Source of the DNA: Charina bottae
Taxonomy: Eukaryota > Chordata > Lepidosauria > Squamata > Charinaidae
Assembly (NCBI GenBank): GCA_023362775.1
Contig: JALMGJ010000008.1
Location: 36,320,501 to 36,384,500, forward strand
DNA length: 64,000 nucleotides
Direction: 5' to 3'
Each line of letters opens with the position of its first letter. Within the stretch, counting starts at the first letter, position 1. This document shows, piece after piece, positions 23,109 to 33,831 of this stretch. A program made the translations under genes and the position numbers. The notes beneath the pieces were generated by a model. The model saw only the letters and a program-made list of their open reading frames with translations, had not been told where the DNA came from and did no database searches.

Positions 23109-25146
23109 GTATGTTGGTGCCTTTTTCTTCTGTTTTAGAGATCTATCATAGCAGTTGCCAGATAGTTGCAAAAGGCTGGGTTGTTTTTCCTGAGGTTGCC
23201 AAGAAGTCTGATGTACTCCAGAGCAAATATTCTACATATTCAAATTATTATCACAATTAGCTGATTTTTGCTGAAGTTCTCTAATGCAGGATGCTGTTGG
23301 CAAACACCATTAAGATAAAATTACATAATTCTCTCAGAACATGTTGCTGCAACAAATACCGATCCTAGCTTAGCAATCAAGTCGTATCACTAGAGAAATA
23401 AATGAGAGTGCGATGCCATATTCAAAAGGAAGAATATGTTTACAGAGCAGAACCCATATTAATCTTTTTCATGTTCTTTCTTAAAAAAATCCTCTAGAGT
23501 ATTTAAAAGTTATACATAGATTCATGTTTGGAGATGCAAACCTCATGCTTTTCCCTTACAAGGTAAGCACAATTACACAGAGCACAGAAAAGGAGTAAAA
23601 AAAAGAAAGCCAAAGAAATTAAAGGTGTGAGATGAAAAGAAAAGGATAGGGAGCTAAAACAACACCAATTTCTATATATCTGCATGTTTTTCTGGCATTG
23701 TTTCCTCCACATCCATACGCTCCTTTCTACATTGCCTTTTGTCCTTTAAACTTTCCACCTTTTTTTGAGATATCATCAATTCTTTCATTCTTCATACATT
23801 TGTTTTGTGATCTGATCCTTGTTCGTTCTCTATAAATGGCCAAACCATCTCTTTTGATTTTGATTTTCTGTCTTTCAGTCTCCTATAGTTCTGCAGGCAG
23901 TCACATTTTGCAGATTTACTGTTTTATTGCTTTCATGGGAACACTCCTGTCAATTAAAAAAGTTAGACATGGTCTATAAAACTACAAAATAAATTGGGAT
24001 GCTTTGCAAAAGGACCCTTGCCCTAATGAATATGTTGAGCTATTTTCTATTCCATTTCCTACAGTGCTAGGTAAAACGTAATGGGGCTGTTTCTGATCAA
24101 CCTAGGAAACTCCGCCATTCTTCCAGGGTTTGAATTCTTAACTTTTCAGCACTCTAGGCTTTATTCTTTGGCACAGCAATAATGCTTCTTGTCTCAGAGG
24201 TCATGCACATATAGAGAAGAGAAGAAAAATTCTGGTAATGAAGAAAATGTTATAATTTTTTAGTTTAAAATATGTCACTGTCTACTTTGGAATGGGTCCA
24301 CACAATTGGCTGATTAACTGTAAGCCATAAGCAGTGGATTGCAGACTTCAGTAGCTGATTTTACACATCATTCTAAGCCAAAACTAGATCATATATTGGC
24401 TCAGTGCACTCTGTGACCGAGACATTACAGTAGTATACCTGGTCAATGTATCACTTTCTTCTCCACTGCCTTCCTGTTCCTAGATCACTTGTGGAAAGGG
24501 AAGTTGGAACATCACAGTTTTACTCACTTTTTGAACCTTTATTGAAAGGATTTGGCAGAAAGGAAACATTTCCCAGAATGCCTGTGTTTTACATCTATTT
24601 TTCAGTCATTCAGTCTAAAAAATGAATACACTTTTACTCCCATATATGTATGAAACTTTTAATCTCGTGAAATAATTCAGAGTCATAATTTTAAGTTCTC
24701 CAGAGTTTAACTGACTACTTGGGTAGCAGGTTTTGCTTAAGCAATTACAGCTGAGGGGATTTGTGGCTGAGTTTTTAACGAATACTGTAGCTGAATTAGA
24801 TCCAGGCATACATGATGTCTGATTCCATAAGAGATTTATATGTTAGAATCATAATCCGTACAAATTAGAAACAAGGTTGTGAGGGACTTTCCTGTGAAAC
24901 TGTTCCTCTATTTCTGCTGCACAAGTGACAGAAAAGAAGAAATACAAATCTTAGCGCTTGTATACATCTGTTTAAATGTGTTTGATGGAAATTCTTCCAG
25001 ATATTCTGATTTCCCTGTCAGGCTTGTCTAGACCTACATGATCGGGAATGAAGGTTGCTTAGCATGCCCTGTGTTAGACTGGATTCAGTTTCTGTTCATT
25101 ACTTGACAGTAGGACTGTGTGGAAAATCCTGCAGCCTGGCATGTTT

Positions 25147-25188
25147 CCTCCTCCTCCTCCTCCTCCTCCTCCTCCTCCTCCTCCTCCT
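25147..25188. repeat. (CTC)n trinucleotide repeat
   Basis: About 14 CTC units adjoining the TTTA tail of the inverted SINE. Confidence 0.95.
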
Positions 25189-25663
25189 TATTTATTTATT
25201 TATCGTATTTATACCCCGCCTATCCCCTCCCTAACGGAAGACTCTAGGCGGCTTACATACATCGTATTTCATATTTATACATTTCATATATAATACCACA
25301 TTTAAACCGCGCGCTAAGGGAAGGGGTAAGGGAACCGACTCTTCCGTGGGTACTGGACTACAAATACCTTGCGTCGGAGCCGGCTGCTGACATCCTGGAT
25401 GTTGCTGTTTCGGGATCCGTCGTCTCCGCCGCCATTCACGAGATCTTCTCTGTTCGGTGGGCGACCCCCAACAGGACGCCAGCAAATTCTCCCACTTAAG
25501 GTGGTACCCATTTATCTACTTGCTAAGCTTTTGAACTGTTGGGTTGACAGGAGCTGGGACTAGCAACGAGAGCTCACCTCGTTGCGCGGGGATTCGAACT
25601 GCCGACCTTCTGATCGGCAGTCTACAGCTCAGTGGTTCAACCCGCTGAGCCACCGCGTCCCAA
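25189..25663 (-). mobile_element. Long tRNA-derived SINE with L2/CR1-type tail
   Basis: Minus-strand 5' end GACGCGGTGGCTCAGCGGGT with A-box and a B-box in GGTCGGCAGTTCGAATCCCC; then a body shared in part with Sauria SINEs (AGCAAGTAGATAAATGGGTA); then about 220 bp ending GGGATAGGCGGGGTATAAAT and a TTTA tail, as in L2/CR1 3' ends. It is therefore a tRNA-LINE composite. The short reading frames on both strands are not genes, and the tRNA-like part is not a functional tRNA. Confidence 0.8.
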
Positions 25664-26308
25664 GCATTATTATTATATTTCCTGTTGGAAGTCATATTAT
25701 TCACTCTCATTTATATGTCAACCTTTTCCTATGGAAGTCCAGACAGTATCCCAGCCAGGCATTGTTCAAGCCCCAGTCTGCTTCACTTCAGTTACGTTGC
25801 TGTGTCACTTGCCTTTATGCTAGGCTAGATATGGGATGGTAATTAAGTTCCTATGACACTCCTCTTTGTACCAGCCCCATTGAACTTTAATTAGCCAATA
25901 AATAAAAAAATTACACATCGTAGAACAAAGTGCGAAGCTCTACCCTAATTTTTACTTTCAGCATATGCCCATTATAAGGTGACTAGAAGATATGGCAGAG
26001 AATAGTCTTGACAGTTTGAGGTTTGTGAACAGGCAAGTTCCAGACATGTTAGGCATATTGTGAAGGCTTACAGTAGGTTTTTAAAATTCCAGATCTGTCC
26101 ATTGGGCCCCTTGTTCTGCACTAGAGGTAGACTCTGCAGATTCTTTAAAGAAAATACCAAGAAACTTAGGGCTGTAAGATATCTGAGGAAGTGAAGTGTA
26201 GGTTGTGAATATCTTTCTAGAACTCGCAAAGTTAGAACAATTGCTTGGCTTGCCTTTATGAGTAGAATGGAAATGGACTGGGACCCTGCAATTTTTTCCC
26301 CTATGTAG

Positions 26309-26495
26309 GGAGGTCATCAATAAAGAAAATATTCCTTCTGGCTTCAACAGCATTGAAGAGTGTATGCTGAATGCTCAGGAAGTGGAAAAATGCCAAGAGA
26401 ACAGCTCTGGTTATATTGGGGAAAGAAGTAAACCAAAACGTCAGAAATCCAGCACCAAACTATCTGAGCTTAACGACAACCAAGACAGTTCGTTG
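26309..26495 (+). CDS. FAM13A: FAM13A exon (NLS exon), with an alternative donor at 26514
   Basis: 187-nt exon after CCCTATGTAG. The first G completes methionine; 62 codons follow, including INKENIPSGFNSIEECMLNA and KPKRQKSSTKLSELNDNQD. KPKRQK is a basic nuclear-localisation-type patch conserved in FAM13A. Donor GTAAGC at 26496 ends the exon in phase 0. A second donor, GTAAGT at 26514, is 18 nt further and also in frame, adding VSKTMK. Mammalian LVNMES at this junction does not decide between them. Confidence 0.93.
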
Positions 26496-26859
26496 GTAAG
26501 CAAAACTATGAAAGTAAGTCTTCAGATGTCATACTGAGACTTGGGTGACTGTTTCAAACACGCATTGTCTGAATTTCAAGTGGTCTTGACGATTCAGCTC
26601 TTGCTGAATGGCTCTGCGAGATTCCTTTGTCCATTTGAGTGTAGCTTTAAGAATGGCCCCAGAGTCTGAAGTTCGCAAGTAGCACCTGCATTCCATGGGC
26701 AAGCGAGGAACAAGCTTAAATAATACAGAATTTGTCCATCATGCTATTCAGTAACCCAGAGTTTGCTGTCAAAAGTCAGGAAAGTCATCAGAAGTTCCTC
26801 CACAGGAAAAGATGAATATCTACAGTGATGTACATTTATGTATTTATTTTTACAATATT

Positions 26860-27440
26860 TGTATATTGCTTCATTTGCAAGACGGGGGGGGGGTATATGA
26901 TAGGAGAAAAACAAAACCATGAAGAATATAAAATCCCTAAACCTCAGTTAAATAATCATAATCATCATAATAGTAAAAACAGTGGTCACCCACAATCTTA
27001 CTATGGGCCAAAGACCTACTGAAATAAGACTTCAGGTCTTCCAAAACAAGAGAATGGACGGGGCCAAACATCTGTGGACAGAAATTTTCAAAATGCGGGG
27101 CTATTACAAAGTGTGCCACCTAGTCCACACTCTCTGAACCTCATATTGGAGTAGGACTCTCAACAGGCCGTCTCTAGATATTTGGATCAGATGGGCAGAA
27201 TCCTACTCGGCAAAGTGGTCCCTGATATATCTTGGTGCCGCACATTATAAGGCTTTATGGGTGACAAGTAGCACTTTAAAGTGGGTCAGAAGCTTACAGG
27301 TAGCCACTGGGGTGCTATGATTCTGCTGTAGAATCCCAGCATGCCCTCTGGCCATCCCATTCTGCACCTGTTGCAGCTTCCAAGTCATCTTCAAAGTCAG
27401 ACCGACGTAGAAGACATTACAGTAGTCCATTCGTGGTGAT
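26860..27440 (-). mobile_element. Degenerate L2 LINE fragment
   Basis: Minus strand reads MDYCNVFYVGLTLKMTWKLQ, matching the DYCNALYMGLPLKSIRKLQ block of the L2 copy at 63.2-64.0 kb, followed downstream by broken coding sequence and a 3' UTR. Contains a G9 run at 26883. Confidence 0.8.
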
Positions 27441-27974
27441 CAGGGCATGAGTTTCATGGTGATTGTGCCAGATTGGTTTCCTTTGCATTTTCAGAAATTA
27501 ATTATGTGATTATTGCAGTTTTCCTAGGCCAGAAAAAAATCCCATACTGTGTTCTGAAAGTTTTAGTCCTATCTCGCTTGAAGGGTATCAGGTTGGGCAA
27601 GGTCATTCTCTAAAAATCCATAGACAGGCAGCATAAGGCATGGAAACCCACATATTTTTGAACTTTGGGATTATCATTTGAGTTTAATTTGGATGCTAAT
27701 ATTTGCTAAATATTTCCTGGTGGTGTTTGGATAAGCCAAAGATTCCCTCTCTTGAATAGTTGGGGCATAAGATCTGATCCCTGTTCAGATCTTGAAAACA
27801 AAAGTTGTCTTTGAATAAATAGTTACAGAGGTGTCAAACTGGAACTCGAGAGTGGATGATACTGTAATGAGGCCGGTGAAAAGAGTGGCAGTATTCACAT
27901 TGTGCTGAGCCATGATGTCATTGTTTGCTTTCAGCTTAACATGATATGAAATCAGCTATTTTGGTTTTACATCA

Positions 27975-28440
27975 TAGTTTTATTTATTTATAAATACATG
28001 CATGCAGACATGCAATTATATATAAGCTGTCCACTCCCCCAGAAAGACTAGAGGTGGTTTCCAGTCATAAAACAGCAAGCCAATAAAGTAATAATCCAAC
28101 TAAATTAATCTATCCCAAGGCAATCCTTGTGTCAACAGCACTCATATGCCCTATGGAACAATAGTTTTGGAGGCCTTCTTGAAGGCCAGGAAGTTAGAAG
28201 TCTTTTTTCTCTCAGAAGGCAGATTGTTCCAAAGAGCAGAGGCCAGCACAGACTATAGCTGTGCACTGTATGTGAATCAGACTACTGTGGCTTTGCTCAA
28301 CAGATCAGGGTTAAAGCAAAGTATGATGTAAACCAATCATTTTCATGGGGAACTCAAGCCTGCCAGCGTATATTGGGGTGAGGCCCTTGGAGAAGCTCTT
28401 GAGATAAGAGAGTATTGCAGGGGAGGCGCATAATATTTCA
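27975..28440 (-). mobile_element. L2 LINE 3'-end fragment
   Basis: GGCCTTCTTGAAGGCCAGGA and GGCAGATTGTTCCAAAGAGC align with GGCCTTCCGAAAGGCCAGAA and GGGCAAGATGTTCCATAAGG of the L2 copy at 63.4-63.6 kb. It ends in a TTTA-rich L2 tail near 27980. Confidence 0.75.
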
Positions 28441-28831
28441 TAATATTGCAGTAGAGCAAAACTTTTGGAATTCAATCTTGCTTTGGATTCCCATTAATAC
28501 TAATTTCCCAGTCTTCCCTGGGTTACAGAACTCCCCTTCCATGGCAGTGGTGGGACTATAATTCATGATCACACATTGCACAGTAGTGTGACAACCCACC
28601 ACCCCTGAGTCAGTAGACCTCTTGCCACTCTGTCCGTCATAGTTCCTTGCTATTTCACTACTTATAAACAGCGTTTCTCAGTGTGGATGGGAGACAACTA
28701 TGTCCTTCAGTTAAATAGGCTGCACTGGCTGGGATTTGAAATCCCAAATACATTTGGAGGAGGTGTCCTCTTGGTTTTTAGAGCTGATGTTTGAAATGAT
28801 GATTCTTAGCAATTGTCTTAATGTTTGACAG

Positions 28832-28908
28832 ACGATGGAAAGTTTTGGTTCCTTGAGACATGTAGACGGAAGAGGACCAGATGATATGGAGGTGTTTTCT
28901 GAAGAAAG
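28832..28908 (+). CDS. FAM13A: FAM13A exon (RGPDD exon)
   Basis: 77-nt exon between acceptor TTTGACAG and donor GTGACT. It encodes TMESFGSLRHVDGRGPDDME and VFSEE, aligning with mammalian NMESLNSTRSHERTGPDD and the following acidic segment. It starts in phase 0, matching both donors of the preceding exon, and ends with AG of a split codon. Confidence 0.88.
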
Positions 28909-29834
28909 GTGACTTTTTTAGAATTTACTCTGTCTTAAAATGTCCGTTAAGGCCTATACTAGAGAATCTGATTATACTTTGAAACCAGTTTCATCACATA
29001 GAGAAAAAGGCTAACTTTAGATTCTGTATGCCTGCAAATATCCTCCCTTGAAAATTCTATTATTTTCTAGAAAGAGTTGTTTTAACGTTATTATGAATGC
29101 ATTATTTTATATATATAAAATACAATTATATACAGTGGGGCAAAAAAGTATTTAGTCAGCCACCAATTGTGCAAGTTCTCCCACTTAAAAAGATGAGAGA
29201 GGCCTGTAATTGACATCATAGGTAGACCTCAACTATGAGAGACAAAATGAGAAAACAAATCCAGACAATCACATTGTCTGATTCGGAAAGAATTTATTTG
29301 CAAATTATGGTGGAAAATAAGTATTTGGTCACCCACAAACAAGCAAGATTTCTGGCTCTCACAGACCTGTAACTTCTTCTTTAAGAGGCTCCTCTGTCTT
29401 CCACTCATTACCTGTAGTAATGGCACCTGTTTGAACTTGTTATCAGTATAAAAGACACCTGTCCACAACCTCAAACAGTCACACTCCAAACTCCACTATG
29501 GTGAAGACCAAAGAGCTGTTGAAGGACACATACTTTTTTGCCCCGCTGTATATATATATAATTGTATATATAAATAAATAAAATATAATATATTTATATT
29601 TTATTTATATAAAATACAATATATTGTATTTCATTTCTGTTAATTATAGATTGATCCCTTGGCTTTTCCATGCAGGTTTCAAAGAAGGAGTTATAAAGCA
29701 TGATCTGAAACTTAAACTTTTATTTTCACCCACTTCTTTTAAAATGCAGTTTTTATTATTATTAAAAAAATGGTGTGTTGCTTGTTCCTTTATGACATGC
29801 TCCTTAATCCTTTTTTTCTTCTTTTTTTTTGTAG
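28909..29834 (+). other. FAM13A intron with Tc1-like element
   Basis: Contains the Tc1/mariner derivative at 29133-29548, set in an AT-rich TATA repeat context; otherwise unremarkable. Confidence 0.7.
29133..29548 (+). mobile_element. Internally deleted Tc1-like transposon
   Basis: 416 bp, flanked by TA on both sides, with ends CAGTGGGGCAAAAAAGTATT and CAGCGGGGCAAAAAAGTATG (right end reversed). The left 370 bp closely follow the long 5' region of a Tc1-like family known from fish, frogs and lampreys, including AGTATTTGGTCACC repeats and GTATAAAAGACACCTGTCC before the transposase start. An ATG at 29499 opens MVKTKELLKD, the first residues of the transposase, and then the element jumps to the right end. 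All other coding sequence is deleted, so it cannot move itself. Confidence 0.9.
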
Positions 29835-29877
29835 CAAAGACAGCAAAAGTGTGGATGATTTGTTAATACACATTCAG
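29835..29877 (+). CDS. FAM13A: Candidate FAM13A mini-exon
   Basis: 43 nt between acceptor TTTTTTTGTAG and donor CAG|GTTTGT. Joined to AG from exon 28832-28908 it reads SKDSKSVDDLLIHIQ and ends in phase 0, which fits the start of exon 46879-47026. Mammalian FAM13A has a short segment of similar length here (ERKGNEKDGGHTQHFES), but the residues do not align convincingly. Good splice sites and matching phase support it; homology is weak. Confidence 0.5.
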
Positions 29878-30157
29878 GTTTGTGTCCATTTGTACCATGT
29901 GCAAAACAAAATTAAAATAATAACAAAAACAGAGTGACAATAACATTAATAATGAAGTGAAAGTAATTAGAATGCTGAATCTAATTTGGGTTACTTTTGT
30001 TAGAAACATTCATATATCATTATCCTACCCATTCCTTTAGATTTTTTTTTTTGCTTTTTCCTTTTCCTCTAGACTTCTGTGTTTTAGCCTTTTATATTAG
30101 ATTTTAATGTATTTTTTATCTTCCATGCTTTTAACTAACTGTACCCCACCCTCCTTA

Positions 30158-30493
30158 AAAGGGGTGTGGTGGCTCAGCGGGTAAGACACCAGGCTTGTTG
30201 ATCAGAAGATCGCAGGTTTGGAGGTTCGAATCCCTAGTCCCGCGTGACGGAGTGAGCTCCCGCACTAGCCCCAGCTCTTGCCAACCTAGCAATTCGAAAG
30301 CATGCAAATGCAAGTAGATGAATAGGTACCACTTCGGTGGGAAGATAACAGCGTTCCGCGCACGTCATGCCGGCCACATGACCGTGGAAGCGTCTTCGGA
30401 CAGCACTGGCTCTTCGGCTAAGAAACGGAGATGAGCACTGGCCCCTAGAGTCGGACACGACTGCACAAATGTGCGGGGGTACCTTTACCTTTT
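30158..30493 (+). mobile_element. Sauria-type SINE, full length
   Basis: Same structure as 20401-20732 (GGTGGCTCAGCGGGTAAGAC head, GCATGCAAATGCAAGTAGAT block, GTCGGACACGACTGCACAAA and CTTTACC tail). A perfect 16-bp target duplication, TACCCCACCCTCCTTA, lies at 30142-30157 and 30494-30509. Confidence 0.92.
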
Positions 30494-32643
30494 TACCCCA
30501 CCCTCCTTATGCTGGTCTTTGACCATAATAAGGATTTGTTTGTTTGTTGCATATATCATCAGCTTTGATTTTCAGATGCCACGTTAAAACAGCTTTATTT
30601 ACTAATGTACTTACTTACTGGGCTTATAGGCTGTTCCAGGCACAAATGATTCTGAGCTTTAATTTTGATAATAATTAAAATCATTTAATTGATGTGTGGA
30701 TGTCTTTTATATATGATTTTAAATGAATTTAATTCATCAAAATTAAACACTGTAATAGTTCTTGCCTTTTTTAAAAAATGTGAATTTATTTTAATATTTA
30801 TAAGAAGCTTCCTTCAAAACTCTTTTAAGTTGCATTTAAGAAGACCATTGATCTGGACTTGATCATGAATCAATGTAACTGAACCAGTGTAGCTGGTTAT
30901 ACTTGGAAACCAGAGACCAGTTTTTTGGAGAGAATCTAAGAGCTTGGCCAAATCTCCTTATGGCCCTGAGCCTCTAGTTATATTTCTCCCCCAGTTGTAG
31001 AAGTAAAACAATACAATTATCATCCTGTTGGAAGTGGGAGGCTGAAGTTTAAGAGAAGATTGCTCAAAGTCCCTTCCTTGGTTCTTGGCAGAGATGAGAT
31101 TTAAACCAGAGAACTTTATGATTCATAAAGAGATTAAATCTTTCTGCAACTATGTTATGCTAGAAGCTAGCACCCTGGTTTGTTAGTAAGTTTTCTACCT
31201 ACTCAGGAAGGCCATGTTTGCTCCCGGCATCGTGAAAATAGCCTGTGTTCATTGTTTTGATCTGATGAAATAACTGTTCCCTTGTTTTTGACTTTTACAA
31301 TTACATTTTTCTCTAATCTTGATGGATTTTTTCTCTTCCCTCAATAATTTTGCTTGTGAATTGAGATTTATTCCTTCCCTTTGGGATTGAGACGTTAAGA
31401 GAGGGCAGACCCATATGTAGAACGACAGTTCCCTGTCAATTCTGTTTTTCCTTTCCTTTCATGATTGGTCCTTTCTTTATAGGAATTACCTTTAGCGTAT
31501 TATTTTCTCAAAAGCAAAGAGGATTTGGAAGACTAGAGATAAAGATGCTTCAAAATTTCATTAACTTTTTCAAGGAAGTTGTTCATTTAGTCTAAGAGAG
31601 ATACAACTGGAAATACTCAGTGCTGGAAATAACAAATCAGTTGGCTGTGCAAACATAAAGGCACTCTGTAACCTGTATTTATCTTGCCAATTTGCATGGA
31701 TGATCTTATTTTGCATAATTCATTCCACATCCACAAATCTAGAGAGAGGGACAGGAGCCTTGCTGGCTGCTTTGCCCTATGGCTGCTGAAAATCTTTTTA
31801 AACACCTCTGAAGTTACCACTTTTGCAGATCTTGTCTTTGCCCCTTAAAGCATATCATATGCTTTAGCAAGGATTTTTTTTAAAAAAATAATTCTTGGAA
31901 AGCTGTAGTCTGTGGCTAAGTTCACATTCTGCTGCTGGTGCTTGTGTGGAATTATGGCATGCTTATCATAGCTTGTAAAATAACCATAATTAGCCAGTGT
32001 TAAATTGGAACCAATGTTTTGATCCAATGAGGCTGCAGGATGCCAGGGAGAGTCTGTCTAGCAAGTTGTACAATAGGAGAAAGACATTTGTGACCTGGTG
32101 GTTTCTAGTCTTCTCCCTCCAAAAATGTCCTCTCTCACAGGGTAGCCATGTATCCCTGTTGAATTGCTGTGGTGATACAATTGGAGGCTTCTGTCAAAAT
32201 ACTGTACAAGAGTATTGTATTGCTCTACCTTATGTTTCTAAATCCATTGCCAAGTCTGTTGTTAAGTAAAGTCTTGTCTCCTTGGAGTTGAGCTCATCTC
32301 TGATAACTTCACGAATGCATCGTGTATATTTCTAGGCACAGTCAATTGCTTCTTCTGGAATGCTTTTCTGACTTCCCAATCTAGTCTGCAGTCCTTGGAT
32401 TTCTTGGCAGTTTCTCACTGAAGTTCTATAAGCAGTCCACCTCTGATTAGCTTTCTGAAATCAGCCAAGGTTGACTAAGTGTTTACAGAGGCATAAATAA
32501 ATATGGTTTCTAGGGAATCTCTTGCCTTTAACGATTGCAGAATGCTAGGACATTAAATAAATAAAGGCTCTTACTGGAAAATTGTCTTGGATCATTGATT
32601 TCTATGGCTAATCTTTGTGTTTTCTTGCACGTTTTCATTGCAG

Positions 32644-32780
32644 GAAAAGACATACAACCTGGAATGTGCAAAGCGTTCGAAAAAGGTGCAGAGCCTCTCA
32701 TGCATGTGAATGGAGATAGCTTTCAAAGCAGCCATGTGAGCCTTGCAAAAGATGTGGGTGCTTTAATGATTCAAAGAGAG
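32644..32780 (+). CDS. Candidate exon, possibly FAM13A, frame unresolved
   Basis: 137 nt between a strong acceptor (TTTTCATTGCAG) and donor (GAG|GTACTT). One frame is fully open: KDIQPGMCKAFEKGAEPLMH followed by VNGDSFQSSHVSLAKDVGAL and MIQRE. It ends in phase 0, compatible with exon 46879-47026, but it needs phase 1 coming in, whereas the preceding candidate ends in phase 0; spliced to that exon it meets a TGA after 21 codons. It may be a lineage-specific or ancestral exon with an unseen partner, a poison exon, or chance. I do not recall this peptide in mammalian FAM13A. Confidence 0.35.
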
Positions 32781-32929
32781 GTACTTCATTTGTCCTCCCA
32801 CAAGTTGTAATGCACCTCTTTTGATTGCTTTGCCCAATAGCATTTACCCTAAAATTGTGTTATCTGGGTAAGACACAATCAAGAAATGTTAGATTCTTTC
32901 AGGATAGTTACTTATTTTTTTTGTTAAGG

Positions 32930-33300
32930 AAAAGAAAGAGAAAAGAAAGAATATGATAAAGAAAAAGAAAAGAAATATGTAAAGAAGTGACTTCCAACCT
33001 TCATTATAACAAGTATAGACAAATTTAGTAACTCTTCCCCCCTATAAGGTTACAAACAGATACCTCTTCATCCCATAACTCATCCCTATAAGCAAATCAA
33101 TAAAACATCAACTTTTGAATCCTGGTGTCAGCAAAAAGTCAATAAAGGGTTGCCAGAACTTTGCAAATAAATGTCTTATTTTAACTTTGATCAAATAAAC
33201 CAACTTTATATTCCTTCCTAACAGTCTTAATCTTTAGTTCATTCAAATAATGTCATAGGATTTGATTTCTCTTCAATTTTTCTTTATCCCATTCCACAGA
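32930..33300 (-). other. AT-rich segment, probably part of a LINE 3' region
   Basis: Biased composition (AG-rich then TTTGATCAAATAAACC-like on the plus strand) just beyond the poly(A) end of the L1 at 33301. It may be the remnant of another L1-type 3' UTR; no firm signature. Confidence 0.3.
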
Positions 33301-33831
33301 CTTTTTTTTAATAAAGCTTTATTAATTTTTTCAACATATACATAAAATACATAAAAACTAAAAAGAATGAAACGAAGAATAATACAAGAAAAAAGAAAAC
33401 TAAAAAAGTGCGAAAATACAGAGAAGAATATTACATGGTGGCTTCCGACTTTCTGCAACAAGATATATATAACTCATTATCAATCTCTTACTCTAATTTA
33501 AACTAAGATAAACATTATTTCTATAAAGCATTTCCATCTCTATATGACATTCTCCTCTAAAACAAACTATCTCCCCCTCTTAAAAAATAAAAAACCTTTT
33601 CTAACATAATTATTTGCCTAATAAGCAAATACTCAAATATTATCCTACTTCACTAAAAAATTTTCTCCCCTCTGCCTACTAAAATAACAAAGAATAAATT
33701 ATCTACATTTGGTTAACGTCCTTTTACCCAAGGTAAAATCATCCCCAAAACAAAAACATCAGTCTAAACCTTTAGGAGACCATCCTGATAAACACATTTA
33801 AACAATTATCCGACTTCAAAATAGACTAAGG

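Larger units (their letters stand above)
23109..26308 (+). other. FAM13A intron
   Basis: Mostly unique sequence with no other recognised exon. The only clear repeats are the CTC tract and inverted SINE at 25147-25663. Confidence 0.7.
26496..28831 (+). other. FAM13A intron
   Basis: Two inverted L2 fragments (26860-27440 and 27975-28440) occupy nearly half of it. No other exon was recognised. Confidence 0.7.

Noticed and set aside
29624..29866. 80-residue reading frame overlapping the candidate mini-exon
   Set aside because: It reads the mini-exon in a different frame from the one required by exon phases and is mostly intron.
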